Assembly (NCBI RefSeq): GCF_005938215.1
Contig: NZ_VCPD01000010.1
Location: 1-64,000 of the forward strand
DNA length: 64,000 bases
Direction of reading: 5' to 3'
Source: Ruegeria sediminis
Lineage (GTDB): Bacteria; Pseudomonadota; Alphaproteobacteria; Rhodobacterales; Rhodobacteraceae
The translations under genes and the position numbers were made by a program. The notes under the pieces are model-generated. The model did not search any database and was not told the DNA's origin. It worked only from the letters and a program-made list of their open reading frames with translations. Within the stretch, counting starts at the first letter, position 1. Each line of letters begins with the position of its first letter. Positions 52,343 through 61,404 of the stretch are shown piece after piece.

Positions 52343-54139
52343 ATGGGGGGCACGACTGCGACCACGGCTGCTGAGGAATTGGGAGGCCAGGCCCTGCAGC
52401 GCTCATCCAAGACCGTGGTTTTCGCGGATGTCGTGGATTCTGTCCGCCTGATCGAAAGTGACGAAGAAGGCACGGTGCGCCGCTGGCTCGGCTTCGTGGA
52501 TTCGGTCGAAGAGGAAATCAGCCACGGAAAAACCGGCCGTATCGTCAAGCGCCTGGGCGATGGCGTGATGCTGGAATTCGGAGACCCGTCCGAGGCGGTG
52601 CAGACGGCACTGAAAATGCGGGAAGACCTCGCCATCATGAACCAGGGCGAACCCGAGGCGCAGGGAATCGCCATTCGCATCGGCATGCACGCCGGAGAAG
52701 TATTGCGCAGCCTTGACTCGGATCTTTACGGGCGGGACGTCAATATCGCCGCCCGTCTCGCGGCTGCGACCATGCCGGGCGAGATCATGGCTTCGGCCAG
52801 CGTCCGCGACTCGCTGGCCAACAGCGTCGATGCCGAGTTCGAGGATGTCGGACCGGTCTTCCTCAAGAACGTTCCGGATCCCGTCCATACGTTTCGCGTC
52901 GTCGCGCCGCACGAGTTCCCCCGTGTCGCACCGCTTCTGTCGCCCGAGGATCTGCTGCCGACGATCGCGGTCCTGCCGCTGGTGATGCGCCAGGCGGATG
53001 TCGTTTCGGTCTGGGGCGACATGCTGACCGAGGATCTGATCGCGGCGCTGTCGCGGTCGCACCAGATGAACGTGATTTCCCGCCTCTCCACGATGGGGAT
53101 ATCGGTCGAGAAATTCTCTTTGCCGCAGATATCCGAGACGCTGGAGGCCGATTTCCTTTTGTCCGGCTATTGCGCGATCGGGGAGCGTCATCACACGCTC
53201 GACCTCAGCCTGTCCGACGCGCGGACCGGCCGCGTGATCTGGTCGGACCGCATCGACGTCGAGGCGTCGGCCCTTTTGCAGAAGAACTCGATTTTCTCGG
53301 AAGTGGCGAGTCAGATTCATCTCGCGATGCTCGATCTGGAAATGAAGCGCGCAATGAGCCATCCAGTGCCGACACTGGACAGCTACGAGATCCTGATGGC
53401 CGCCGTCGCGCTGATGCACCGGCTGTCCCCGACCGATTTCGCCCGGGCCGGAGAACTGTTGGACGCGCTGATTGAACGCATTCCGAACACGCCGGTCCCG
53501 CTGTCGTGGAAATCGCGCTGGCATGTTCTGAAGGTCGTACAGGGCTGGTCATCGGATCCGAAGCAGGAGGCGACGCTGGCGCTGAACCACACGCATCGCG
53601 CGCTGGATCTGGACCCCACCAACAGCGGCGCGTTGATTGCCGAGGGTTTCGTTCAGACCAACCTGATGCACAACCTGGACGAGGCCGAAGAACTTTACGA
53701 CAGCGCCCTCGAATACACGCCCAACGAGGCGACAGGGCGTGCGCTGCGCGGCACACTCTATGCGTTCCGCGGCGAGGGCGCGCGTGCCGTCCGCGACACC
53801 GAGAGGTCGCTGCATCTTGCGCCCCGGGATCCGCACCGGTTCTTTTTCCAGTGCCTTGCAGGCAGCGCCAGTCTTGCCGCCGAGGATTATCCGCGCGCGC
53901 TTGAATTGATCAAAAGCTCGTTGCGGCTCAACCGCCTGCACATGTCGTCGCTAAGGATGCTGGCCGTGACCGAGTGGCGATTGGGCATGCACGACAAGGC
54001 CCGGGGCACTGCGGCCAAGATCCTGAGATTGAACCCCGATTTTACCGTCAGCAAATGGAAGCGGAACGCACCCAGCGCGGATTTCCCTGTTGGCCAGGCC
54101 TTTGCGGACACTTTGCGAGAGATTGGAGTGCCGGACTGA
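52343..54139 (+). CDS. Class III adenylate/guanylate cyclase with TolB-like and TPR regions
   Basis: A 598-residue cytosolic protein. The cyclase domain (about 20-185) holds both metal Asp positions (VVFADVVDSVRLIE and RLGDGVMLEFG) and the YGRDVNIAARL adenine/transition-state segment. A TolB-N-like domain follows (PTIAVLPLVMRQADVVSVWG, about 207-330), then TPR-like helices to the C-terminus (TLALNHTHRALDLDPTNSGA, AEELYDSALEYTPNEATGRA). This layout is known from rhizobial and roseobacter cyclases. It lies 38 bp upstream of the PAP2-like gene on the same strand, so it may signal for that pair. Confidence 0.85.
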   Translation: MGGTTATTAAEELGGQALQRSSKTVVFADVVDSVRLIESDEEGTVRRWLGFVDSVEEEISHGKTGRIVKRLGDGVMLEFGDPSEAVQTALKMREDLAIMNQGEPEAQGIAIRIGMHAGEVLRSLDSDLYGRDVNIAARLAAATMPGEIMASASVRDSLANSVDAEFEDVGPVFLKNVPDPVHTFRVVAPHEFPRVAPLLSPEDLLPTIAVLPLVMRQADVVSVWGDMLTEDLIAALSRSHQMNVISRLSTMGISVEKFSLPQISETLEADFLLSGYCAIGERHHTLDLSLSDARTGRVIWSDRIDVEASALLQKNSIFSEVASQIHLAMLDLEMKRAMSHPVPTLDSYEILMAAVALMHRLSPTDFARAGELLDALIERIPNTPVPLSWKSRWHVLKVVQGWSSDPKQEATLALNHTHRALDLDPTNSGALIAEGFVQTNLMHNLDEAEELYDSALEYTPNEATGRALRGTLYAFRGEGARAVRDTERSLHLAPRDPHRFFFQCLAGSASLAAEDYPRALELIKSSLRLNRLHMSSLRMLAVTEWRLGMHDKARGTAAKILRLNPDFTVSKWKRNAPSADFPVGQAFADTLREIGVPD

Positions 54140-54177
54140 AACCTATTTGACCTGAGGATTGAAAGGGAGGAATTGAC

Positions 54178-55419
54178 ATGGCAGACGCGGCGAACCTGGG
54201 ACCCGAGGGTGCATTCGGAGCCTTCGGAGCATTTGGTGCTTTCACCGGAAGCGGGGCGTTCGGAGCCTTTGGCGCATTCGGAGCCTTTGGTGCTTTCGGC
54301 GCTCCGGGCCCTGCCAATCCGCCCTTGATCTCGCAGGCGTTGATCACGAACCATGACGGGATTGCCGGCACCTGGATACCGGTCGCGGCTGGTGCGGTGG
54401 ACGCGAATGCCGAAGAGGACACCGCCTATCTCGAGCGTCTGTCGCCGGCGGTACGGGCCAGCATCTACGCCCTGGAACTGGGCACCCATATCGGCTTTGT
54501 CTTCGAGCCGGGTGCGGATGCGGATGATCAGGGATGGGGCCGCGTGTTTCACCTTGAAACGACGCTTGCCAATCCGGTGCCCAACGCCAAGTACCAGGGG
54601 CTGATCGCGATGCGCCGGCCGACACAGGACATCTTTGCCGAACAGTTGACGCTTGTGGCGAACTACGCCGACCTGCGCCAGGACCGCATGGCCGAGATTC
54701 TGGCCCAGCTTGGCACGCCGACCGAGTTCCTGCGCGCCATCGCCTATATCGAACCTTCGCGGACGCCCTATACGATCGAGCTTTTGGCCACGGCGCATTG
54801 GTTGGCGAATTTCGTTGAGATGCGGCTGAAATACGCTCTGGGCTGCAAGCGGCCGATCGAGTATTCCCCGCAGATTCAGCCGATGATCTGGACGCCCTCG
54901 CACGGGACCTTGCCCAGCGGGCACGCCACCGAGGCGTTCACCATGGCGCGCGTGTTGTGGCTGCTGCTGCGGGCCAATGCCGTCAAGCCGTATTCCAAGG
55001 GCATCTGGGGCGAGATGCTGATGCGGCAAGCGGCGCGGATCGCTATCAACCGAACCGTGGCCGGAGTGCATTTCCCGGTGGACAGCGCAGCGGGTGCCGT
55101 GCTGGGCCTGACGCTGGGCCGTTATTTCGTGGACCGCTGTACCCACGCGGCGCCTTCCGAGAGCTGGGAATTCGACGGAATCGCCTATCCGGGCGATCAG
55201 GATTTCGACTGGCGCAGCTACTTCCATCCCAACGATCCGGCCGGAGGAACTCATCCCGAACAGGAACAAACGGCCTGGGCGACGAAAGACGACATCGGCG
55301 ACGCCGACGCGAACCAGATGATGTCGGCACCGCTGAACTGGCTTTGGGGCAAGGCCGCCGATGAGTGGAAGGATCTGGTGACAGTCGTTCCCGCCATCGC
55401 CGAAGACGACGAGTCGTGA
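54178..55419 (+). CDS. PAP2/vanadium-haloperoxidase-like protein with Gly-Ala-Phe repeat N-terminus
   Basis: A 413-residue protein without a signal peptide or clear transmembrane helices. Residues 11-40 are nine Gly-Ala-Phe triplets interrupted once by TGS, followed by GAPGP. The rest matches the PAP2/vanadate-dependent haloperoxidase fold. KX6RP is seen as Lys218...Arg225-Pro226, PSGH at 246-249, and RX5HX3D as Arg292, His298, Asp302. His298 would carry the phosphate or vanadate, and His249 act as acid-base. Phosphatase and haloperoxidase activities cannot be told apart from sequence. AAGGGAGG lies before the ATG, and the subtilase gene follows after 12 bp. Confidence 0.8.
   Translation: MADAANLGPEGAFGAFGAFGAFTGSGAFGAFGAFGAFGAFGAPGPANPPLISQALITNHDGIAGTWIPVAAGAVDANAEEDTAYLERLSPAVRASIYALELGTHIGFVFEPGADADDQGWGRVFHLETTLANPVPNAKYQGLIAMRRPTQDIFAEQLTLVANYADLRQDRMAEILAQLGTPTEFLRAIAYIEPSRTPYTIELLATAHWLANFVEMRLKYALGCKRPIEYSPQIQPMIWTPSHGTLPSGHATEAFTMARVLWLLLRANAVKPYSKGIWGEMLMRQAARIAINRTVAGVHFPVDSAAGAVLGLTLGRYFVDRCTHAAPSESWEFDGIAYPGDQDFDWRSYFHPNDPAGGTHPEQEQTAWATKDDIGDADANQMMSAPLNWLWGKAADEWKDLVTVVPAIAEDDES
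54208..54306 (+). repeat. Repeat encoding (Gly-Ala-Phe)4-TGS-(Gly-Ala-Phe)5
   Basis: Eleven 9-bp units encode four GAF triplets, TGS, five GAF triplets and GAP. The units use many synonymous codon combinations (for example ggt-gca-ttc, gga-gcc-ttt, ggg-gcg-ttc), so they are not a recent slippage product. The amino-acid periodicity seems to be kept by selection. Confidence 0.9.
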
Positions 55420-55431
55420 GGGGGGCGGGCA

Positions 55432-57615
55432 ATGACATATGACTGGACCGAACTGGACCCGGAGAAACTGCCCCGCGATCCCCGGACGGATTTCGTCCTC
55501 AATGAGCTGGAACGGTTTATCGCTGCCGATCTTGGGCTGGGCGACGAGGATCCCGACAGCGACCACGATGTGGATCTGCTGGCCCGGCGCAGCACGGCTT
55601 TTGACAAACAGTGGTGGATGGCCGTGGTGTCCGTTGCCAGGTCCGGCGACAAAATCAGCAGTCTGACCATCAATGAACTCATCAAGAAAGCGGAGGAATA
55701 CCAACCTGTTCCGCTTTCCGATTTTCTGTTTGTTCCGCGCGAATATGACGAAGGCCAAAGAACCAGCACAAATCTGGACGTGATCACCATCTATGCTCAG
55801 AGGGCTTATCTCGATGCGGTGAACGCGCCGGATGGCGAAGAGAAACTGGGAATAAGGTCGATTCTGATCAGTACCCCGCTGGAAGACGAAACCTTGAATC
55901 CAGGGGCTGAACCTTTCGCGCCGCCCGATCTGGAGGTTGACGTCAACCAGCAGACGGTCGTGGTCGCTGTCATCGATCACGGAATTGCCATCGCGCACGA
56001 TCTTTTTCGCAGAAGAAACGGGGCGGGTGAGCTTGAACTGAGTCGTATCGATTTTTTCTGGGACATGGACGGCGCACCGGAGCCGGCCGCAGATGTTCAA
56101 AGCAGCGTCGGGCGTGTCTGGACCCGGCGCGAAATCCAGAACGTTCTGGATCACAATATCCACAACGGGTTGTTGGACGAGGCCGCGGTCTATCGCGAGT
56201 TGGGGTTGATCGACTGGCGGTTTAGCCGGTTCAAGGCTTGCGCGCAGCGGGTGTCGCACGGAACGCATGTAATGGGCCTTGCCGCCGGATACCCGCCAGA
56301 TGAAGACACCGGGGAGGACAGGCGCATCATTGCCGTGCAGTTGCCGACCAGGCTGGTCGGCAACACCTCGGGGAATGGCCTGAAGTTGCCGCTTGAGCAG
56401 GCGTTGCGGTTCATCGCGGCGCGATTGTCGAAATACAAGATTGGTCGCGCCTCTCACCTGCCGCCCCTCGTGATGAACTTCAGCTTCGGCAACTTCATGG
56501 GGCCGCATGACGGCACCGGCGAGATCGAACGCGCCATTGACAAGGAATTGACCGACATGTCGGCCGCAACGCATCGTGCAAGGCTGCTGCTCCTGCCGTC
56601 AGGTAACGGCAACCTTTCGCAGTGCCATGCGGTGATCAACCTGACGGGGGCGGCCCCGAGGGAACGGCTTGACTGGAATCTTCAGCCCGCCGACCGCAGC
56701 GCGTCTTTTCTCGACGTCTGGTTGCCGGTCCTGAACCCGGTTCCGAACAATGCGATGCGGCTCAAACTGAAAGGTCCCGGTTCGGTCGGGTCGATCACGC
56801 TTCCCGCAGGAATGGTACCTCAGCATGCGGTGCTGATCGATACGGATGAAAACGGAAACCCTTTCGTTGTTGCAGCCTTGGCTTATCGCCCACCGAGTGC
56901 ACCGACCTTTCGCGGCAAGTTCACGGTGATGACAGTTCCCACGGATCACCCGATGAACGTCGGGCCCGTGGCGCCTTCCGGCAAATGGAAGCTGACCTTC
57001 AAGAAAGGTGCTGCGGTCGAGGACCTGGCCCTGAACGTCTGGGTGCAGCGGGACGACACGTTGCCGGGTTTTCCCGAGTTCGGGAGGCAGTCCTACCTTT
57101 CCGACGCCAGATATCGCCGCTTTGGCCGCCCCGGCGGTGACGTGGTTGCCGAGGATCCGCCCGGCCACGACAGCCCTGTCTGCCGCGCCGGCATGATCAA
57201 CGGCATCGCCTGCGGGAACCTGCCGGCGGTGGTCGCGGGTTTCGTGCGGTCGGATGGCGAAATGGCGGATTATTCCGCCGGTGGTCCGACCCTGAACGGC
57301 CTGCGCCTGGCTGGGCCTGACGCCTCGGCTGTCAGCGATGACAGCGTCGCCCTTTCCGGCGTCCTCAGCGCGGGTTCCAGCAGCGGTTCGCGTGTGCCGA
57401 TGAACGGGACTAGTGTCGCAACCCCGCAGGTGGCGCGCTGGGCCGCGGATCAGATCGCCGCCTCGCCCACGACCCCGTTCGGGCGCGCGAAGGTGGTTGC
57501 GGCGGCGCTGAACGACGATCCCCCGTCGCCGCGCAAGCCCAGCATTCTTCGGACAGGCGGCGGGCGCTTGAGTATCGAGAGCGTCTTTGGACAGTTGCGC
57601 TGGCCAGGGCAATAG
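55432..57615 (+). CDS. Intracellular subtilisin-like (S8) serine protease
   Basis: A 727-residue protease with no signal peptide. The catalytic triad is readable: Asp182 in VVAVIDHGIA, His276 in RVSHGTHVMGLAAG, and Ser661 in NGTSVATPQVARW; the oxyanion Asn region lies in LLLPSGNGN. An N-terminal 170-residue acidic region has no family I recognise, and a 150-residue insertion (about 400-560) lies between the His and Ser blocks and looks like a beta-rich P-domain-like module. It begins 12 bp after the PAP2-like gene, strongly suggesting coexpression. Cleavage of the repeat-bearing N-terminus of that neighbour is a natural hypothesis but only that. Confidence 0.85.
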   Translation: MTYDWTELDPEKLPRDPRTDFVLNELERFIAADLGLGDEDPDSDHDVDLLARRSTAFDKQWWMAVVSVARSGDKISSLTINELIKKAEEYQPVPLSDFLFVPREYDEGQRTSTNLDVITIYAQRAYLDAVNAPDGEEKLGIRSILISTPLEDETLNPGAEPFAPPDLEVDVNQQTVVVAVIDHGIAIAHDLFRRRNGAGELELSRIDFFWDMDGAPEPAADVQSSVGRVWTRREIQNVLDHNIHNGLLDEAAVYRELGLIDWRFSRFKACAQRVSHGTHVMGLAAGYPPDEDTGEDRRIIAVQLPTRLVGNTSGNGLKLPLEQALRFIAARLSKYKIGRASHLPPLVMNFSFGNFMGPHDGTGEIERAIDKELTDMSAATHRARLLLLPSGNGNLSQCHAVINLTGAAPRERLDWNLQPADRSASFLDVWLPVLNPVPNNAMRLKLKGPGSVGSITLPAGMVPQHAVLIDTDENGNPFVVAALAYRPPSAPTFRGKFTVMTVPTDHPMNVGPVAPSGKWKLTFKKGAAVEDLALNVWVQRDDTLPGFPEFGRQSYLSDARYRRFGRPGGDVVAEDPPGHDSPVCRAGMINGIACGNLPAVVAGFVRSDGEMADYSAGGPTLNGLRLAGPDASAVSDDSVALSGVLSAGSSSGSRVPMNGTSVATPQVARWAADQIAASPTTPFGRAKVVAAALNDDPPSPRKPSILRTGGGRLSIESVFGQLRWPGQ

Positions 57616-57708
57616 AGTCCAGTTCAACGCGCCTGTACCGGCACGGCGAAATGCGCGGAACCATGCCTTCGGACAATCGATCTGACGCGGTTGCCGAAAT
57701 TCGATTTG

Positions 57709-57725
57709 CGCGCTCGCAAAGCGCG
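57709..57725. other. Small hairpin in the gap after the protease gene
   Basis: CGCGCT (57709-57714) and AGCGCG (57720-57725) form a 6-bp stem with a CGCAA loop followed by ATTAATCT. It might end transcription of the triad. The 148-bp gap shows nothing else. Confidence 0.35.
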
Positions 57726-57763
57726 ATTAATCTCGCATTGCAACAGATATTGTAGGAAGCGCC

Positions 57764-58366
57764 ATGCTGGACAAAAGCCACAAACCGACCTGGACCAGTT
57801 TCGAAAACGCCACCAAGGAGGATTTCCTGGCGGTCATGGACTATGAGGAGGCTTACAACGCCGCCCTGCCGGACCGGATCCTCGATGCCATCCGGTCGCT
57901 GGACGAGGAATGGACGCCCTATCCGGTCAACCGGTACCAGCATAGCCTGCAGGCGGCGACGCGCGCCTACGAGGATGGAGCGGACGAGGAAATCGTGATC
58001 GCGGCGCTGGTGCATGACGTGGGCGACATCCTTTCGCCCTACAATCACGGCGAACTCGCGGCGGCGATGATGAAACCCTATGTGAGCGAAAGGACCCACT
58101 GGATCCTCAAGCATCATTGCGTGTTCCAGGGCTATTACTACAACCACTTCCTGGGCGGCGACCGCAATGCCCGCGAAAAGTATCGCGACAGCCCCTATTG
58201 GGAGGATTGCCGCCGGTTCTGCCACGACTATGACCAGTGTTCGTTCGACCCGGACTATCCGACAAGGCCGCTTGAATTCTTCGAGCCGATGCTGCGGCGA
58301 TTGCTGTCCAAAGGCGACGGGCACATGGAGCTGAACGAAACCGCAGATGACGGCAAGCTGGACTGA
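57764..58366 (+). CDS. HD-domain protein, PhnZ/TmpB-like oxygenase candidate
   Basis: A 200-residue cytosolic HD-fold protein. Metal-ligand candidates are His in NRYQHSLQAA near residue 65, the His-Asp pair in AALVHDVGDI near 84, His in YNHGELAAA and the double His in ILKHHCVFQGYYY near 120. The compact helical pattern and spacing resemble mixed-valent di-iron oxygenases such as PhnZ and TmpB, which open organophosphonates, rather than HD phosphohydrolases. It is convergent with an MttB-family methyltransferase 9 bp away. The substrate is unknown; a quaternary ammonium phosphonate would fit the neighbour but is inference. Confidence 0.65.
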   Translation: MLDKSHKPTWTSFENATKEDFLAVMDYEEAYNAALPDRILDAIRSLDEEWTPYPVNRYQHSLQAATRAYEDGADEEIVIAALVHDVGDILSPYNHGELAAAMMKPYVSERTHWILKHHCVFQGYYYNHFLGGDRNAREKYRDSPYWEDCRRFCHDYDQCSFDPDYPTRPLEFFEPMLRRLLSKGDGHMELNETADDGKLD

Positions 58367-58375
58367 TTGGGGCCG

Positions 58376-59929
58376 TCACGCGGCGCGGCTATCCGTGTCC
58401 GGCAATGGCAGGCGGATCGGGAAGCGTCGCCGGATTTCGGCATCCACCTCGGCAGGGATATGCCGAGGTGCCGGTTCGGCAAGCAGCGCGCGCGTTCTCT
58501 CGCGCGCCTGCTCCAGCAGATCGGCCGGGTTTGAGCCGGCCCATTCCTGCGGCGTCCGGCGGTCGGCCATGGCGGGGTAGTAATAGTCGGACTGCATCCG
58601 GTCCAGCGTCTGATCCGCTCCCAGGAAGTGGCCCGGACCGCCAAGGCAGACATCGCGGATCACCTCGAAGGCCAGCGTGTCCTCGCTGACGTCGATGCCC
58701 CGCGTCGCGCGCAGGACCGAGCCGATCAGGTCGTTGTCCAGCACGAAGCTTTCCTTTGACGCGGCCAGGAGCGAGCCGTACATCCCCGCCGCCTCGTAGA
58801 TCAGGTTTGCGCCGGCAAGCGCGCTCAGAAGCTCGGTGATGCCTTTCTCGTAACCGGCCTGGAAGTCCGGCATCTTGCTGTCGGTCATGCCCGCCGACAC
58901 CGCGCAGGGGATGTTGTAGAACTGCGCCATCTGCGCGCAGGCAGCCATCAGAACGCCCTGTTCGGCTGAACCGCCCGACATCGCACCGGTCCGCAGGTCG
59001 CTGACGAAGGGCAGCGCGCCGAACAGGGCCGGGTGGCCGGGGTTGAGCAGGTTCACGTAGACCAGCCCGGCCAGCACCTCGGCGGTCTGTTGCGCCACTG
59101 CGCCCGCCAGCGGCGCGGGCGAGGTCGCGCCGGCCTGTCCCGCCGAGACCAGCTTCAGCGGAGTGCCGGTGTCGGCGGCGCATTCGATGATGCTCAGCGC
59201 CTCCTCTGCGAAGGTCAGGGGTGGAACCACGAAACAGGTGGAGACGCAGCAGAAGGGCCGTTCGCGCCAGGCCGCCTCGCCGCCCGCGATGGCGTGGAAG
59301 ATGGCGATCGCGTCGCGCATGGTTTCGGCCGAGCTGAAGGAGGTGCCAATGGGTTTGGCCGTTCCCAGGGCGCAGGCATAGGCGGTGTTCAGCTCCATCT
59401 CGTAGGGGTCTGTCAGATCGCGCGCCACGACCGTCCGCTGGAACATGTGGATGTTCGGCAGCACATCGGCCAGCCGGGCCATGTCGTAGAGGTCCTGCAG
59501 CGTGCTGTCGCGCACCTTGCGGGTTTCGCTGTCGATGACATGCACCGCGGCACCGGAGGTGCCCAGGTGAATGCGCGTGCCCGACGGATCGAGATCGAAT
59601 TCGGGACGTTGGCCATGCAGCTTGAAGCCCCGCCCGGCGGTTTCCAGCATCCGCTCGACCAACCCTCGGGGGAACAGAAGCCGCCCCTGTTCGGTGAGGC
59701 TGCCGCCCGCCGATGTCACAGCTTTGACGCAGCGCGGGGTCGCCCGGGCAAGACCCACTTCGGCCAGAATGCGCAGGGCGGTGTCGTGGATGGCCCGGAT
59801 ACCCTCCTGCGAGATCGGGCGGTAGCGGCCGCCTTCGATTCCCGGCCAGATCGCCGTAGTCGGGCCGGAGCCGGCTCCGTTCGATCGTGCGGCGCGGCGA
59901 ATGGCGCGGCCGGATCTTGATCGGCTCAT
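58376..59929 (-). CDS. MttB-family corrinoid methyltransferase (non-pyrrolysine)
   Basis: A 517-residue protein of the trimethylamine/glycine-betaine methyltransferase superfamily. Diagnostic stretches are ISQEGIRAIHDTALRILAEVG near residue 50, LHLGTSG-like IHLGTSGAAVHVID, and GANLIYEAAGMYGSL followed by SKESFVLDNDLIG. There is no in-frame amber codon, so it is not a pyrrolysine-dependent MttB; glycine betaine or another quaternary amine is the likelier methyl donor. No corrinoid protein gene is adjacent. ATG 59929 is chosen; the open frame further upstream runs into the PrpD gene, with which it overlaps by 4 bp. Confidence 0.83.
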   Translation of the reverse strand: MSRSRSGRAIRRAARSNGAGSGPTTAIWPGIEGGRYRPISQEGIRAIHDTALRILAEVGLARATPRCVKAVTSAGGSLTEQGRLLFPRGLVERMLETAGRGFKLHGQRPEFDLDPSGTRIHLGTSGAAVHVIDSETRKVRDSTLQDLYDMARLADVLPNIHMFQRTVVARDLTDPYEMELNTAYACALGTAKPIGTSFSSAETMRDAIAIFHAIAGGEAAWRERPFCCVSTCFVVPPLTFAEEALSIIECAADTGTPLKLVSAGQAGATSPAPLAGAVAQQTAEVLAGLVYVNLLNPGHPALFGALPFVSDLRTGAMSGGSAEQGVLMAACAQMAQFYNIPCAVSAGMTDSKMPDFQAGYEKGITELLSALAGANLIYEAAGMYGSLLAASKESFVLDNDLIGSVLRATRGIDVSEDTLAFEVIRDVCLGGPGHFLGADQTLDRMQSDYYYPAMADRRTPQEWAGSNPADLLEQARERTRALLAEPAPRHIPAEVDAEIRRRFPIRLPLPDTDSRAA

Positions 59930-61305
59930 GGATTTTCTCCCAGGCTGTCGAGAAGGGTCAGGACCGATGTGCTTGCGGGCCAGTCGAACAGCGAATCCAA
60001 CAGGGCTTGGCCGGTCCTTCCCGCATTCGCGGTGAATTTCGCGCGGATCTGGTCCGACGTCATTGGGTTCTGCGGCGCACCCAGCGGATAGGGGCAAGTG
60101 GCCGCCAAGCGGCGGCCATCGCGCAGGGTGACTTCCATCCGGTCGGGGTCGTCGGGGTCGTAGTTCAACTCGGGCCGTTTCGGCGCGAAGGGATGAACAT
60201 GGGTACGGCGGACCAGGCCGGAGATATCGGGATCCAGCCAGCTTGGCCGCGCGACGTCGGCCAGGTTCAGTCCCCGGCGCGCAAGTCCCATGGCGCTGAC
60301 GAAATGCAGGCTGAACAGGGCCTCGGCCCGTTTCGCAGGGGCGTCGAAAGGCAGGATGGCATAGTGGAAATCCGGCAGGTGCAGGTCGATCCGCTGGATG
60401 TCCTCGGCGCTTTCGATTGCCGGCGCCAGCTCCAGCGCACAGGTCATGATCCGATGCGTATAGCCGCAGCTGGGCCAGGGTTTCAGGACCAGTCCGTGTT
60501 CCGCCAGGGCCAAAGGCTTGCCCAACTTGTCAAGCGCGCGGTCCAGCCGGGCCGGGTCCGGGACGCCCATCAAGGCGGCCATGCCCTTTGCGTGGTGCAT
60601 CACGTCCGGTTGTCCCGACAGACCGGCCTGCGCCAGATAGGCGCATTCCACGCCAGCCTGCGCTGCAAACCCGGCCTGCAGGGGCTTGGCCTCGGACCCG
60701 AACTGGCAGGTGTATCCTGCTGCCCGGCTTACGGCGAGGGACAGGGCGCAGGTCGTCTGTTCAGGCGACAAGGCCAGAAGCCGGGCAACCGCCGCCGCCG
60801 AACCCAGCGCGCCCAGCGTGGCCGTGGTATGCCAACCGCGGTCGTAATGTTCGAAATTCATCGCCTCGCCCAGCCGCGCGATGACCTCGAACCCGGCCAG
60901 ATAGGCGGACGTCAAATCGGCGCCGGAAGTTTTGCGATCCGCCGCAGCCAGCAGCGCAGGTATCATCACGACGGTCGGGTGCGAGTTTCCGGGCACTTCC
61001 CAGTCGTCGAAGTCCAGCGCGTGACCCGCTACGGCGTTCAGGAAGGCGGCGTGAGGCCGCGACACGCGCAGATCGGTGCCAAAGACGGGCCGGTCGCCGG
61101 CGGCGCCGAGGCCCCGAACCGCCGTCTGCGCCTTGCGCGCGACTGACGTATCGGCGCCGACGAGAATGCAACCAAGAACATCGACCACGCCATCGCGCAG
61201 GCAGCGGAGGGTTGCGGCGTCTGGGTGTAGCGCGGCGTCCGATACGAAACTGCCCAGACGCTCCAACGCGGCGGGGGAGAAGGCGGTGGAACGGGCCTGG
61301 TTCAT
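59926..61305 (-). CDS. MmgE/PrpD family protein
   Basis: A 459-residue protein of the MmgE/PrpD family (2-methylcitrate dehydratase-like or other dehydratase/isomerase activities). Clear markers are the N-terminal LRDGVVDVLGCILVGADTS, AFLNAVAGHALDFDDWE near residue 88, GYTCQFGSEAKPLQAGFAAQ near 195 and KPWPSCGYTHR near 290. It precedes and overlaps the MttB-family gene, and is divergent from a LysR regulator, so it probably belongs to a small catabolic operon rather than the propionate pathway. The exact reaction is not assignable. Confidence 0.83.
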   Translation of the reverse strand: MNQARSTAFSPAALERLGSFVSDAALHPDAATLRCLRDGVVDVLGCILVGADTSVARKAQTAVRGLGAAGDRPVFGTDLRVSRPHAAFLNAVAGHALDFDDWEVPGNSHPTVVMIPALLAAADRKTSGADLTSAYLAGFEVIARLGEAMNFEHYDRGWHTTATLGALGSAAAVARLLALSPEQTTCALSLAVSRAAGYTCQFGSEAKPLQAGFAAQAGVECAYLAQAGLSGQPDVMHHAKGMAALMGVPDPARLDRALDKLGKPLALAEHGLVLKPWPSCGYTHRIMTCALELAPAIESAEDIQRIDLHLPDFHYAILPFDAPAKRAEALFSLHFVSAMGLARRGLNLADVARPSWLDPDISGLVRRTHVHPFAPKRPELNYDPDDPDRMEVTLRDGRRLAATCPYPLGAPQNPMTSDQIRAKFTANAGRTGQALLDSLFDWPASTSVLTLLDSLGENP

Positions 61306-61385
61306 GCTGCATCTGCCGGTGTTGACCGGGATGACGCTAAGACCTTTCCTTTCGCGGACAAACGCGCAAAATGCGAATGTACAGC

Positions 61386-61400
61386 ATTCTCTCAGGGAAT
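61386..61400. promoter_or_regulatory. Possible LysR-type operator
   Basis: ATTCTCTCAGGGAAT has T-N11-A symmetry with ATTC/GAAT arms. It ends 4 bp before the lysR start codon and about 80 bp from the divergent prpD-like start. The position suits autoregulation; the match alone is weak. Confidence 0.4.
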
Positions 61401-61404
61401 AGAT

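Noticed and set aside
54208..54306. The 9-bp repeats as a CRISPR array or a simple microsatellite
   Set aside because: There are no spacers, the units are in frame, and codons differ between units while the tripeptide stays constant.
58376..59929. A pyrrolysine-containing trimethylamine methyltransferase
   Set aside because: The frame is open without an in-frame TAG codon, so the gene belongs to the non-pyrrolysine branch.
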